This document shows, one piece after another, positions 56,796 to 64,000 of a stretch of DNA of 64,000 bases (positions are counted from its first letter, which is position 1; each line of letters opens with the position of its first letter). Position numbers and translations under genes: made by a program. The notes under the pieces are model-generated. The model had not been told where the DNA came from. It saw nothing but the letters and a program-made list of their open reading frames with translations, and made no database searches. Source of the DNA: Afipia massiliensis (GTDB lineage Bacteria > Pseudomonadota > Alphaproteobacteria > Rhizobiales > Xanthobacteraceae); contig NZ_LBIA02000001.1 in assembly GCF_001006325.2 (NCBI RefSeq), positions 496,001 to 560,000 of the forward strand. Direction: 5' to 3'.

Positions 56796-57683
56796 CTACA
56801 ATCCGTAACGCGCCCAGATCGCGCGCTCTTCCAGCGCCGAAATCAGGTCTTCCGAAAATCCCGGGAAACCCGGCAATGCCGCTCCCGCGCCGGGCTTGCG
56901 GCCCGCGAGCCCTGACAGAAGCCCGGTCGGCGGTGCAATGACCGGCATCTGCACCTTGTCGCCGTAGCGTGAGCGCAGCACAGTGCGCAGATCGCCAATC
57001 GCATCAGCGAGGCCGAGCTTCACCGCGCGCTCGCCGGCCCAGTATTCGCCGGTGAACAGATAATCGTCCTCGCCCTTCAGCCGCGCGCCGCGGCTGTCCT
57101 TCACCAGTGCGATGAAAGTGTCGTGGATCTCGCGCTGGATCTGCTTCAGGCGTGCGACGTCTTCCGGATTTTCCGGAAGAAACGGATCGAGCTGCGACTT
57201 GTGATCGCCCGATGTGTAAAGCCTGCGTTCGATGCCAACCTTCTTGATCAGTTCCGTGAAGCCAAAGGTTCCGCCGACAACGCCGATGGAGCCGACGATG
57301 GAAGACGGATCGCAGAAAATCTCGTCGCCCGCGCAGGCAATCATGTAGCCGCCGGATGCCGCAACGTCCTCGACGAATACCAGCACGCGCTTGTTCTTCT
57401 CGGCGGCGAGCTGGCGAATGCGCTGATAGATCTGCCGTGACTGCACCGGCGAGCCGCCCGGCGAATTGATCACCAGCGCGACGGCCTTGGCGCCCTTGAT
57501 GGAAAAGGCCCGTTCCAGCGTCCGCGACACGCCAGTCAGCGACATTCCCGGCCGCAGCGGCGTCACCGCTCCGATCACCCCGGACAGGCGCACCACCGGC
57601 ACCACCGCGTCGCCGCGCCATCGCGCCGGCAGCCAACGCTTCAACCTCTCGCCAATGTGACCGTTGGCGTCATTCTCAGCCAT
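56796..57683 (-). CDS. S49 family peptidase (SppA/SohB-like)
   Basis: The 295-aa protein matches the short S49 (signal peptide peptidase A-like) group. It has 'VVRLSGVIGAV', 'VALVINSPGGSPVQS', the nucleophilic Ser in 'DVAASGGYMIACAGDEIF', 'GSIGVVGGTFGFTELIKKVG' and a candidate Lys in 'FIALVKDSRGARL'. ATG 57683 begins MAENDANGHIG; no transmembrane helix is visible, so it may act as a cytoplasmic or peripheral protease. Protein substrates are unknown. Confidence 0.88.
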   Translation of the reverse strand: MAENDANGHIGERLKRWLPARWRGDAVVPVVRLSGVIGAVTPLRPGMSLTGVSRTLERAFSIKGAKAVALVINSPGGSPVQSRQIYQRIRQLAAEKNKRVLVFVEDVAASGGYMIACAGDEIFCDPSSIVGSIGVVGGTFGFTELIKKVGIERRLYTSGDHKSQLDPFLPENPEDVARLKQIQREIHDTFIALVKDSRGARLKGEDDYLFTGEYWAGERAVKLGLADAIGDLRTVLRSRYGDKVQMPVIAPPTGLLSGLAGRKPGAGAALPGFPGFSEDLISALEERAIWARYGL

Positions 57684-57917
57684 GGAATGTCCTTCATCTT
57701 CACGGTTTATTATTCGGTAACTGGCATCAGGAGCCCAGAGCACATTCGACAATCGTTAAGCACGTCCATTGTACCTGAATTCCGTCTAAACATCTGATCG
57801 GACGGGATTTCTTACAAAACTCTCCGGTTCTTCCCCGGAGCGCGACAAGAAACTGGAACGCACTTTGCTTTGCAACAACGACGCAAGCTGCAACGGCGCA
57901 GCCTCAAAGGTGCAGAA

Positions 57918-58016
57918 ATGAAGATTTACCTCCTGATCTTGCTGATTGGCGCTCTCCTGACGACGATCCACTTCACCAAGACCCCTGAAACCGGTCAAAA
58001 ATCGGTACCGCAGTAA
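57918..58016 (+). CDS. Membrane microprotein, 32 aa
   Basis: An ATG at 57918, 8 nt after an AGG-containing ribosome site, opens a 32-codon frame: MKIYLLILLIGALLTTIHF, then TKTPETGQKSVPQ. A single hydrophobic helix is followed by a polar tail. It lies alone in the gap between divergent S49 and convergent TrmN6 genes. Confidence 0.55.
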   Translation: MKIYLLILLIGALLTTIHFTKTPETGQKSVPQ

Positions 58017-58047
58017 GCAGACCGCCCGTCTGCCGAGCAGCCGGCAT

Positions 58048-58839
58048 TCAACGGCTTCCTGGCTCCCGCGCCAGCAACAGAACGGCCTTTCCGCCGAGGA
58101 CCGCCGCAGCCTCCGCTCCGCCCCCGCCTTCCGGGTCCTGCAGAACAAGTCCGGGATGCAGCGCCATCGGCGCGCGCCCGCCCTTGACGGCACTGACGAT
58201 GACGCGGATCGCCGCCCCCTGCGGATTGGGATGAACCGGCAGAATCCCGATGCTGCCGAAGCCGCGCTCCAGCGCCGCCAGCACCTGCGCCAGCCCGTCC
58301 GCGCGCCAGATCAGCGTCAGCACCCCGCCGGATTTCAGCACCCGCCGCGCCGCATGGGTCCATGTCTCCAGCGTATCCGCTGCAGCCACATGCGCGGATT
58401 GCCGCGCCGGGTCCGGTGACGCGCGATGCCGCTCCGCATCGTTGAACGGCGGATTCATCAGCACGATATCGGCGCTGTCGGGTCCTAATTCAGAAGCGGC
58501 GAAAACATCCGCGCTCGCGGTGACGTCGAGCACCGTCACCTTCGCCTCGATGCCGTTCGCCTCGGCATTGGCGCGCGCCAGCGCTGCAAGCCCATCGTCG
58601 ATTTCGACGAGCACCAGATCGAGCCCCGTCACGCGGCGCGCAACGGCCAATCCCGCCGTGCCCACGCCCGCGCCGAATTCCACCACGCGATGCCCTGCCC
58701 GCGCCGGCGTCGCCGCAGCCAGCAGGATCGCATCGTGGCCCGCACGGTGGCCGCGCCTCGGCTGGCGCAGCAGCAACTGCCCGCCGAGAAACATGTCCTC
58801 GGTCACATCCGCAAATTCAGCCTGGGCGGGGTCAGTCAT
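58048..58839 (-). CDS. tRNA1(Val) A37 N6-methyltransferase-like protein (TrmN6)
   Basis: The 263-aa SAM-dependent methyltransferase has the SAM-binding motif 'VVEFGAGVGTAGLAVARRV' and the N6-adenine-type catalytic motif NPPF in 'IVLMNPPFNDAERH'. This matches the COG4123 group (YfiC/TrmN6). ATG 58839 is used; its 5' end overlaps the DUF2007 gene by 8 bp, so the two are coupled. Whether the target is tRNA-Val or another RNA cannot be told. Confidence 0.85.
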   Translation of the reverse strand: MTDPAQAEFADVTEDMFLGGQLLLRQPRRGHRAGHDAILLAAATPARAGHRVVEFGAGVGTAGLAVARRVTGLDLVLVEIDDGLAALARANAEANGIEAKVTVLDVTASADVFAASELGPDSADIVLMNPPFNDAERHRASPDPARQSAHVAAADTLETWTHAARRVLKSGGVLTLIWRADGLAQVLAALERGFGSIGILPVHPNPQGAAIRVIVSAVKGGRAPMALHPGLVLQDPEGGGGAEAAAVLGGKAVLLLAREPGSR

Positions 58840-59059
58840 TGTCCCGCAATTCATGGGCCAGACCCGCATCGGTGAGCAGGCGGCGGGCGGCCAGATTGTC
58901 GTCCTCGTGAACCAGAATGCGCCGGGGAAGCACGCCCAGCGATCCATCCATAATGCTCATGTTACTGTCGAGCACGAGGTGGTGGATATTGGCGCCGTCC
59001 AGCAGCGCCCCCACCGCGGACATCAGCACCACATCGTTGGTCCGCACGAGTTCACGCAA
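58832..59059 (-). CDS. DUF2007 domain-containing protein
   Basis: A ~75-aa protein (MRELVRTNDVVLMSAVGALL...) with the DUF2007 pattern 'HLVLDSNMSIMDGSLGVLPR' and 'LVHEDDNLAARRLLTDAG', probably a small signal-transducing domain. A TTG at 59059 with GGGAG 9 nt upstream is the best start. The frame is also open to an ATG at 59110, but that ATG lies inside the palindromic repeat. It is in an operon with the methyltransferase gene. Confidence 0.82.
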   Translation of the reverse strand: MRELVRTNDVVLMSAVGALLDGANIHHLVLDSNMSIMDGSLGVLPRRILVHEDDNLAARRLLTDAGLAHELRDND

Positions 59060-59090
59060 GGCCGCTGTCTCCCGCGGTTGGAACGGCCCC

Positions 59091-59250
59091 TGGTGATCCG
59101 GTTCTGACATTCGTACGTATCCTTCGCAGGCACTTTTACGAATGTTAGAACCAAAGGATCACCAGAACCGTAGTTTGCCAGTGTCCTTTGTATCCGACGT
59201 TTGCTCGGAAAGCGCGGCAAAGTGAGGCAAACTCGGCTACGGACACTGGC
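59091..59250. repeat. Two-part palindromic element (B+A), copy 2
   Basis: Inverse of the unit at 2588..2751: B' (59091..59164, arms tggtgatcc / ggatcacca) then a 12-bp spacer and A' (59177..59250, arms gccagtgtcc / ggacactggc). The order and spacer length are the same as in copy 1 read backwards. Confidence 0.8.
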
Positions 59251-59323
59251 GGGGCCGTTCGTTGCTCTTGCCGCATCGCACGGCAGTTTCTATGGTGCCC
59301 TCAAATTCATCCGGAGACCGGAC

Positions 59324-60334
59324 GTGGCGGTTATTGTACCCTTTGAGAGCCACTCGACGCCATCGATAGATCGGCTGGTTGAGCTTGTCGCGCCCGACAT
59401 GGAACGCGTCAACAGCACGATTTTGTCGCGAACCGGCTCCGAAGTCACGATGATCCCGGAGGTCGCCAACCACCTGATTTCGTCGGGCGGCAAGCGCCTG
59501 CGGCCGATGCTGACGCTCGCCATGGCGAACCTCACCGGCTATGCCGGCGACGGCCATATCAAGCTCGCGGCAGCCGTCGAATTCATGCACACCGCGACAC
59601 TGCTGCATGATGATGTGGTGGACGAAAGCGAACTGCGGCGCGGCAAGCTTTCCGCGCGGATGCTGTGGGGCAATGAGGCCAGCGTGCTGGTCGGCGACTT
59701 CCTGCTCGGCCAGGCCTTCCGCATGATGGTGGAAGTCGGATCGCTGCGCGCGCTCGATATTCTCTCATCCGCCGCCGCCACCATCGCCGAAGGCGAGGTG
59801 ATGCAGCTCGCGGCGGCGAAGAACACCGCCACCACCGAGGACGAGTATCTCGCCGTGATCCGCGGCAAGACGGCTGAGCTGTTCGCGGCGGCCTGCGAGG
59901 TCGGCCCGGTGATCGCCAATCGCCCGAAGGCGGAGCAGACCGCGTGCCGCTCGGTCGGGATGAATCTCGGCATCGCGTTCCAGCTTGTCGATGATGTGCT
60001 GGATTACGGCGGCAAGGCCGCCAAGCTCGGCAAGAATGTCGGCGACGATTTCCGCGAGGGCAAGATCACGCTGCCGGTGGTGCTGGCTTTCCGGCGCGGC
60101 AACGATGTCGAGCGCGCGTTCTGGATCCGCACCCTGGAAAAGGGCGAGATCGGTGATGGCGATCTCGATCAGGCCATCGGTCTCATGACCAAGCACCGCG
60201 CTCTGGAAGACACCATGAGCCGCGCGCAGCACTACGGCGCGATGGCGGTCGATGCGCTGGCGCTGTTCCCGCCGTCACCGATGAAGACCGCGCTCGAACA
60301 GGTCGTCGCGTTCTGTCTGGCGCGATCGCACTGA
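59324..60334 (+). CDS. Polyprenyl diphosphate synthase (octaprenyl/decaprenyl type)
   Basis: It builds the long isoprenoid chain for ubiquinone. The 336-aa protein has the aspartate-rich motifs DDVVDES and DDVLDYGG for Mg2+ and substrate binding, and the 'GGKRLRPMLTLAMANL' region. A GTG at 59324 with GGAG 7 nt upstream gives MAVIVPFESHSTPSIDRL; the frame is open into the palindromic element upstream but without homology. Chain length (C40 or C50) is not readable. Confidence 0.93.
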   Translation: MAVIVPFESHSTPSIDRLVELVAPDMERVNSTILSRTGSEVTMIPEVANHLISSGGKRLRPMLTLAMANLTGYAGDGHIKLAAAVEFMHTATLLHDDVVDESELRRGKLSARMLWGNEASVLVGDFLLGQAFRMMVEVGSLRALDILSSAAATIAEGEVMQLAAAKNTATTEDEYLAVIRGKTAELFAAACEVGPVIANRPKAEQTACRSVGMNLGIAFQLVDDVLDYGGKAAKLGKNVGDDFREGKITLPVVLAFRRGNDVERAFWIRTLEKGEIGDGDLDQAIGLMTKHRALEDTMSRAQHYGAMAVDALALFPPSPMKTALEQVVAFCLARSH

Positions 60335-60376
60335 GCCACCGTCAAAGCAAAACAACCGATTCAATGTATCTGCCTT

Positions 60377-60464
60377 CATGCCCGGCCTTGTGCCGGGCAT
60401 CTACGTCTTCTTGCGTATGGCGAAACAAAGACGTGGATGGCCGGGACATGCCCGGCCATGACGA
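60377..60464. repeat. Two-armed REP-like element
   Basis: Arms atgcccggcc/gccgggcat and ggccggga/cccggcc, separated by about 36 bases. Same family as 43087 and 61391; lies between the polyprenyl synthase and the convergent ispE. Confidence 0.85.
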
Positions 60465-60485
60465 TTGTCAATTTATGCGGAATAG

Positions 60486-61370
60486 CTAGCTCAGCACACC
60501 GGCGTGAACCCACCAGCCCGGATGGGCTTGCGAAATCGCTTTCGCGGCCTGTCCGGCATCGCCGATGGTCTCATAAATCGCAAAACACGTTGCGCCGGAG
60601 CCTGACATCCGCGCGAGTTGCACGCCGTCCGTCGCGCGCAGCGCGGACAGCACCTCATCGATGACAGGTTCGACCTTGAGCGCGGGCCGCTCCAGATCGT
60701 TGGTGCCGGAGCCGATGGCCTCGATCCATGCGTCGAACGACGCGCCATCCGCCGGCCAGCCCCGCGACAGCACGATGTCGCCGGTGCCTGCGAGAAGCTC
60801 GCCCTTGCCGAGACCCAGTGCTGCGAACACATCCTTGGTGGCGACGCCGACACGCGGATTGACCATCACGCACGGCATCGAAGGAACATCGAGCATCGAC
60901 AAATTCTCGCCGACACCGGTCATGGTGCAGGCGCGTGACGCGAGACACACCGGAATATCCGCACCGGTTTCGCGCGCGACATCGACAATGCGCGGATCGT
61001 CGATCGCAATGTTGTTTGCACGCGCCAGCAGCCGCAAGGCCGCGGCCGCATCCGCCGATCCGCCACCGATGCCGGCGGCAACCGGAAGATGCTTGTCCAG
61101 CGTGAATTGCCCGAACGTGAGACCCGGAATGCGTTCGCCGAGCAGCCTTGCTGCGCGGATCACGAGATTATCCGACATCTCGCCGCAGTCCGCCGCGCCC
61201 GGTCCTCCGGTCACAAGGCCAAGCTCAGCCCCCGGCGCAAACGTCAGCGTGTCCGCGCAATCGGCGAACACCACCAGGCTCTCGATGTCATGATAGCCGT
61301 CCGGGCGGCGGCCAAGGACGCGCAAGGTGAGGTTGACCTTGGCGCGCGCGGTTTCAGTCAGCAGTGTCAT
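60486..61370 (-). CDS. ispE: 4-(cytidine 5'-diphospho)-2-C-methyl-D-erythritol kinase
   Basis: The kinase of the MEP isoprenoid pathway. The 294-aa GHMP kinase has 'RAKVNLTLRVLGRRPDGYH' (substrate and start), 'LPVAAGIGGGSADAAAALRL' (ATP-binding loop) and 'MSGSGATCFAIYE' (GHMP C-terminal motif). ATG 61370 begins MTLLTETARAK; the frame extends upstream through the repeat but without homology. It lies just after the TPR gene on the same strand. Confidence 0.95.
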   Translation of the reverse strand: MTLLTETARAKVNLTLRVLGRRPDGYHDIESLVVFADCADTLTFAPGAELGLVTGGPGAADCGEMSDNLVIRAARLLGERIPGLTFGQFTLDKHLPVAAGIGGGSADAAAALRLLARANNIAIDDPRIVDVARETGADIPVCLASRACTMTGVGENLSMLDVPSMPCVMVNPRVGVATKDVFAALGLGKGELLAGTGDIVLSRGWPADGASFDAWIEAIGSGTNDLERPALKVEPVIDEVLSALRATDGVQLARMSGSGATCFAIYETIGDAGQAAKAISQAHPGWWVHAGVLS

Positions 61371-61390
61371 CGGGCGCAATCTTTCGTTCG

Positions 61391-61471
61391 TCGTGCCCGG
61401 GCTTGTCCCGGGCATCCACGCCTTTTCCAGTCCATAAGACGTAGATGGCCGGGACAAGCCCGGCCATGACA
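61391..61471. repeat. Two-armed REP-like element upstream of ispE
   Basis: Arms gtgcccgggc/gtcccgggc and ggccgggac/agcccggcc, in the family of 43087 and 60377. It is placed between the TPR gene and ispE. Confidence 0.85.
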
Positions 61472-61516
61472 ACTGTGATAATTTGCCAATCGCGATATGG
61501 CAACGAGCGATCGGGA

Positions 61517-63325
61517 CTAACCGCCCCTGCCGTCGTCCTTCTTCTTCTCGGCGGCGGCGGCGTTGGACGTGTCCTCGGGCAGGCCGTCACGCAGCTTGGT
61601 CTCGATCTTCGGCAATTCGTCCGCCTCGGGCTTGAGATCCTTCGCATGCTGCCACTGGAATTTCGCTTCCAGCGTCCGCCCGACGCGCCAATAGGCATCG
61701 CCAAGATGATCGTTGATCGTCGGATCTTCCGGCTTGAGATCGATCGCGCGTTCGAGGTGCTTCACGGCGTTCTCGTAATTGGCGATGCGGTAGTAGGCCC
61801 AGCCCAGCGAGTCCACGATGTAGCCATCGTCCGGCCGCTGCTCGACGGCGCGACGGATCATCTTCATGCCCTCATCGAGATTGATGCCCTGATCGATCCA
61901 CGAGTAACCGAGATAGTTCAGGACATGCGGCTGCTCGGGCTGCATCTCGAGCGCCTTCTTCAGATCGACTTCTGCCTTCGCCCACTGCTTCGAGCGCTCG
62001 TTGCAGATGCCGCGGAAGTAGTAGAACACCCAGTTCGGCTTGTCGGTGGTGCTGGCCTGGGCTTCGATGCCCTTGCCGTAGGTCTCGCTGCAATCGGCGA
62101 ACTTCTTGCGGGCGCGCTCGATATTGCCGAGCGCCATGATCGCCTCGACATCCTTCGGATCGTCGGCGACGACACCGTTCAGGATCTTGATCCCTTCCTC
62201 GGTGCGATCAACAGCATCGAGATCGGTCGCAAGCTGGATTTGCGCGTTGCGCTTGAGCGGAGAATTCGCGGGCACGCGCTCATAGATCTTGATCGCCATC
62301 TGCGGCTTCTTCACCGTTTCATACAGATCGGCCAGCGACAACAGAGCGAGGGAATGGTTCGGGTTGAGGTAGAGCGCAAGCTGAAGATAGACCAGCGCAA
62401 GGTCCTCGCCGCCGCGGCGCGTCAGCGATGCGCCGATGCCGTACAGCGCTTCCGCCGCGCCCTGCTGCGGATTTTCCGCCAGCGGCGACAGCTTCTTGCC
62501 GGCCTTGGTTTCGCGAATGCCTTCCACCACCAGCGGATGACGCGCGAGCTTCTTGTCGAAGCCCTGATAGACGGCAGTCGCGGCCGCTGCGTCCCTGTTG
62601 CGCGACAGCCAGCGCGCATAGGCATCCGACACCCGCAATGCGGAGTCGTCGAGCTTGTAGGCGCGCTCGAAGCGGGCGCCGGCTTCCTTCTGCTTGTTGG
62701 CGAGTTCAAGGATCATGCCGGTGTGCAGGTCCTTGAAGATCGGATACCACTCCGGCCCCGCCAGCTTGTCGATGCTTGAGACCGCGGTCTGGGTGTTGCC
62801 CGCGCCGTAGCTGGCCCAACCGGACAGCAGCGTCGCGACAAGATCGGTGATCGGTCCGCGGATGGACTGATTGATGTTCTGCTGGGCGACGGCGTAATTC
62901 TTCTGCTTCAGCGAGCGGACGCCCGCCACCAGCCGCGCAACGCGGTTGTTCTTGTCGACGGTCAGAATGCGGTCGGCGAGCTTCACCGCCGCGTCGATGT
63001 CGCCATCGGCAAGGGCCGCGATGAAGGCACGGTCCAGCAGTTCGCTGTTCTTCGGATCGGAGCGCAACGCCGCGCGGTAGAAGGCCGACGCCGCAGTCGC
63101 GTCGCGCTCGACACTGGCATGGCGTGCGGCGAGATAGCTTCCCGCTACCGTCAGGCCGATCAGATCACGCGCGCTCGGATACGGTGCCTGCTTGGCGTCT
63201 TCGCTGGCGCTGGTCCGGGTCTGCGCCGCGAGCGGCCCGTTGGAGGCGAGAACCGATACAAATCCGAGTGTGGCGACGGCCACGCGGCTGAAACGACGTT
63301 GGAATTTCACGCTCGCCGGCTCCAT
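61517..63325 (-). CDS. Exported tetratricopeptide-repeat protein
   Basis: The ~602-aa protein has a signal-like N-terminus (RVAVATLGFVSVLASNGPLAAQ) and then TPR-type helical repeats through most of its length. Clear examples are 'ARHASVERDATAASAFYRAA', 'SLALLSLADLYETVKKPQMA' and 'YLGYSWIDQGINLDEGM'. The C-terminal end is Lys/Asp-rich. Such proteins scaffold envelope complexes. ATG at 63325 is used, with an ATG 7 codons upstream. It lies between ispE and the ETF-QO gene on one strand. Confidence 0.87.
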   Translation of the reverse strand: MEPASVKFQRRFSRVAVATLGFVSVLASNGPLAAQTRTSASEDAKQAPYPSARDLIGLTVAGSYLAARHASVERDATAASAFYRAALRSDPKNSELLDRAFIAALADGDIDAAVKLADRILTVDKNNRVARLVAGVRSLKQKNYAVAQQNINQSIRGPITDLVATLLSGWASYGAGNTQTAVSSIDKLAGPEWYPIFKDLHTGMILELANKQKEAGARFERAYKLDDSALRVSDAYARWLSRNRDAAAATAVYQGFDKKLARHPLVVEGIRETKAGKKLSPLAENPQQGAAEALYGIGASLTRRGGEDLALVYLQLALYLNPNHSLALLSLADLYETVKKPQMAIKIYERVPANSPLKRNAQIQLATDLDAVDRTEEGIKILNGVVADDPKDVEAIMALGNIERARKKFADCSETYGKGIEAQASTTDKPNWVFYYFRGICNERSKQWAKAEVDLKKALEMQPEQPHVLNYLGYSWIDQGINLDEGMKMIRRAVEQRPDDGYIVDSLGWAYYRIANYENAVKHLERAIDLKPEDPTINDHLGDAYWRVGRTLEAKFQWQHAKDLKPEADELPKIETKLRDGLPEDTSNAAAAEKKKDDGRGG

Positions 63326-63476
63326 TCTGATGGGTAAGGTGCGCAACCGGGTCAGGCCAGCAGCCTACGGACAATGGCTCTTTTGGCCGTCATCCGCAAG
63401 GATTCGGGGCCGTCAAACGACGAGCCCAGCCAGTGTGGCGCAATCGTGGCGATCAGCGGTTCTCGCGCAATCGTGC

Positions 63477-64000
63477 TTACATCGACTGGTAATTCGGCCC
63501 GCCGCCGCCTTCCGGCGGAACCCAGGTGATGTTGCCGTTGGGGTCCTTCACGTCGCAGGTTTTGCAGTGGACGCAATTCTGCGCGTTGATCTGGAACCGT
63601 GGACCTGAATCTTCCTCGACCCACTCGTAGACGCCCGCGGGGCAATAGCGGTTCGACGGACCGGCAAACACGTCATGTTCCGAGGTCTTTTGCAGGTTCA
63701 TGTCCGCAACCCTGAGGTGGATCGGCTGATCTTCCTCGTGGTTGGTGTTGGACAGGAATACCGACGACAGCTTGTCGAAGGTCAGCTTGCCGTCCGGCTT
63801 CGGTCCGGGAATCGGCTGATGCGCCTTGGCGGGATCGAGCGTCTTGCGGTCGGGCTTGGCGTGGGACAGCGTTCCGAACAGCGAGAAGCCGAACAGCGTG
63901 TTGGTCCACATGTCGAAGCCACCGAGCCCGACGCCGATGATGGTGCCGAACTTCGACCAGAGCGGCTTGACGTTGCGGACCTTGTGCAGGTCCTTGCCGA
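63477..64000 (-). CDS. Electron transfer flavoprotein-ubiquinone oxidoreductase, C-terminal part (partial)
   Basis: Only the last ~174 residues are in the window; the 5' part lies beyond the edge. The sequence includes 'PLWSKFGTIIGVGLGGFDMW' and the 4Fe-4S cysteines in 'NRYCPAGVYEW' and 'NAQNCVHCKTCDVKDP', the cluster domain that distinguishes ETF-QO. It transfers electrons from ETF, including those from glutaryl-CoA dehydrogenase at 15347, to the quinone pool. The protein ends in QSM. It is upstream of the TPR gene on the same strand. Confidence 0.95.
   Translation of the reverse strand, partial: GKDLHKVRNVKPLWSKFGTIIGVGLGGFDMWTNTLFGFSLFGTLSHAKPDRKTLDPAKAHQPIPGPKPDGKLTFDKLSSVFLSNTNHEEDQPIHLRVADMNLQKTSEHDVFAGPSNRYCPAGVYEWVEEDSGPRFQINAQNCVHCKTCDVKDPNGNITWVPPEGGGGPNYQSM

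Noticed and set aside
61445-62779. Plus-strand open frame of about 440 codons
   Set aside because: Antisense to the TPR protein; no domain, no ribosome site, shadow composition.
1-64000. Prophage, plasmid or integrated element
   Set aside because: No integrase, transposase, phage structural gene, att-like direct repeats around the tRNA, or composition shift was seen.

Overview
The window is a gene-dense, GC-rich stretch of chromosome from an alphaproteobacterium, most likely Bradyrhizobiaceae/Nitrobacteraceae (the Bradyrhizobium, Rhodopseudomonas, Afipia, Nitrobacter group). This rests on protein families typical of that group (DUF1236, DUF2339, DUF1499, TIGR02301, an HWE histidine kinase, a NadQ-like NAD regulator, Ku/LigD end joining) and on the many small palindromic intergenic repeats known from these genomes. 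I see no transposase, integrase, phage gene or CRISPR array. Almost all genes are core functions.

Layout. 0-6 kb: DnaJ-like co-chaperone, surface lipoprotein, pdxH, an SDR oxidoreductase, and the ohr/ohrR peroxide-defence pair around a 20-bp palindrome. 4.7-8.4 kb: divergent ku and ligD, a complete two-gene NHEJ system. 8.4-16.6 kb: CorA, L,D-transpeptidase, extensin-like protein, acyl-CoA ligase, DUF1499, MBL hydrolase, glutaryl-CoA dehydrogenase. 16.7-26.4 kb: RibBA-type protein with a degenerate second domain, CPA2 antiporter, tRNA-Pro, threonylcarbamoyl-AMP synthase, FAD-linked dehydrogenase, GNAT, SRAP protein, Nudix, and small conserved proteins. 26.4-27.5 kb: gene-free repeat cluster with a long hairpin. 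27.5-30 kb: three small unknowns, HWE kinase, transglutaminase-like protein. 30-35.9 kb: dihydroorotase, YgfZ, Tag, HD hydrolase, OmpA-type protein, tyrosine phosphatase. 36-45.7 kb: NadQ-like regulator, DUF2339 membrane protein, AcuI, and nadA-nadB-nadC behind a 27-bp inverted repeat. 45.9-53 kb: SleB hydrolase, pyruvate phosphate dikinase with an Ala/Lys-rich tail, DUF3096, DUF1236, and a duplicated-domain protein behind a CtrA-like site. 53-64 kb: glyS/glyQ, two membrane microproteins, S49 peptidase, TrmN6-like methyltransferase, DUF2007, polyprenyl diphosphate synthase, ispE, a TPR protein and the C-terminal end of ETF-ubiquinone oxidoreductase, cut by the window edge.

How genes work together. 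NadQ plus nadABC form a de novo NAD module with a visible operator. OhrR controls Ohr. Ku and LigD repair double-strand breaks, and the SRAP protein handles abasic sites. IspE and the polyprenyl synthase both feed isoprenoid and quinone synthesis, and glutaryl-CoA dehydrogenase passes electrons through ETF to ETF-QO. I did not find a clear new multi-gene system. The observations most worth following are the NadQ operator, the SRAP C-terminal clamp-like motif, the CtrA-linked unknown protein, the cluster of small genes before the HWE kinase, the PPDK tail, the microproteins, and the two-part palindromic element found at both ends of the window.
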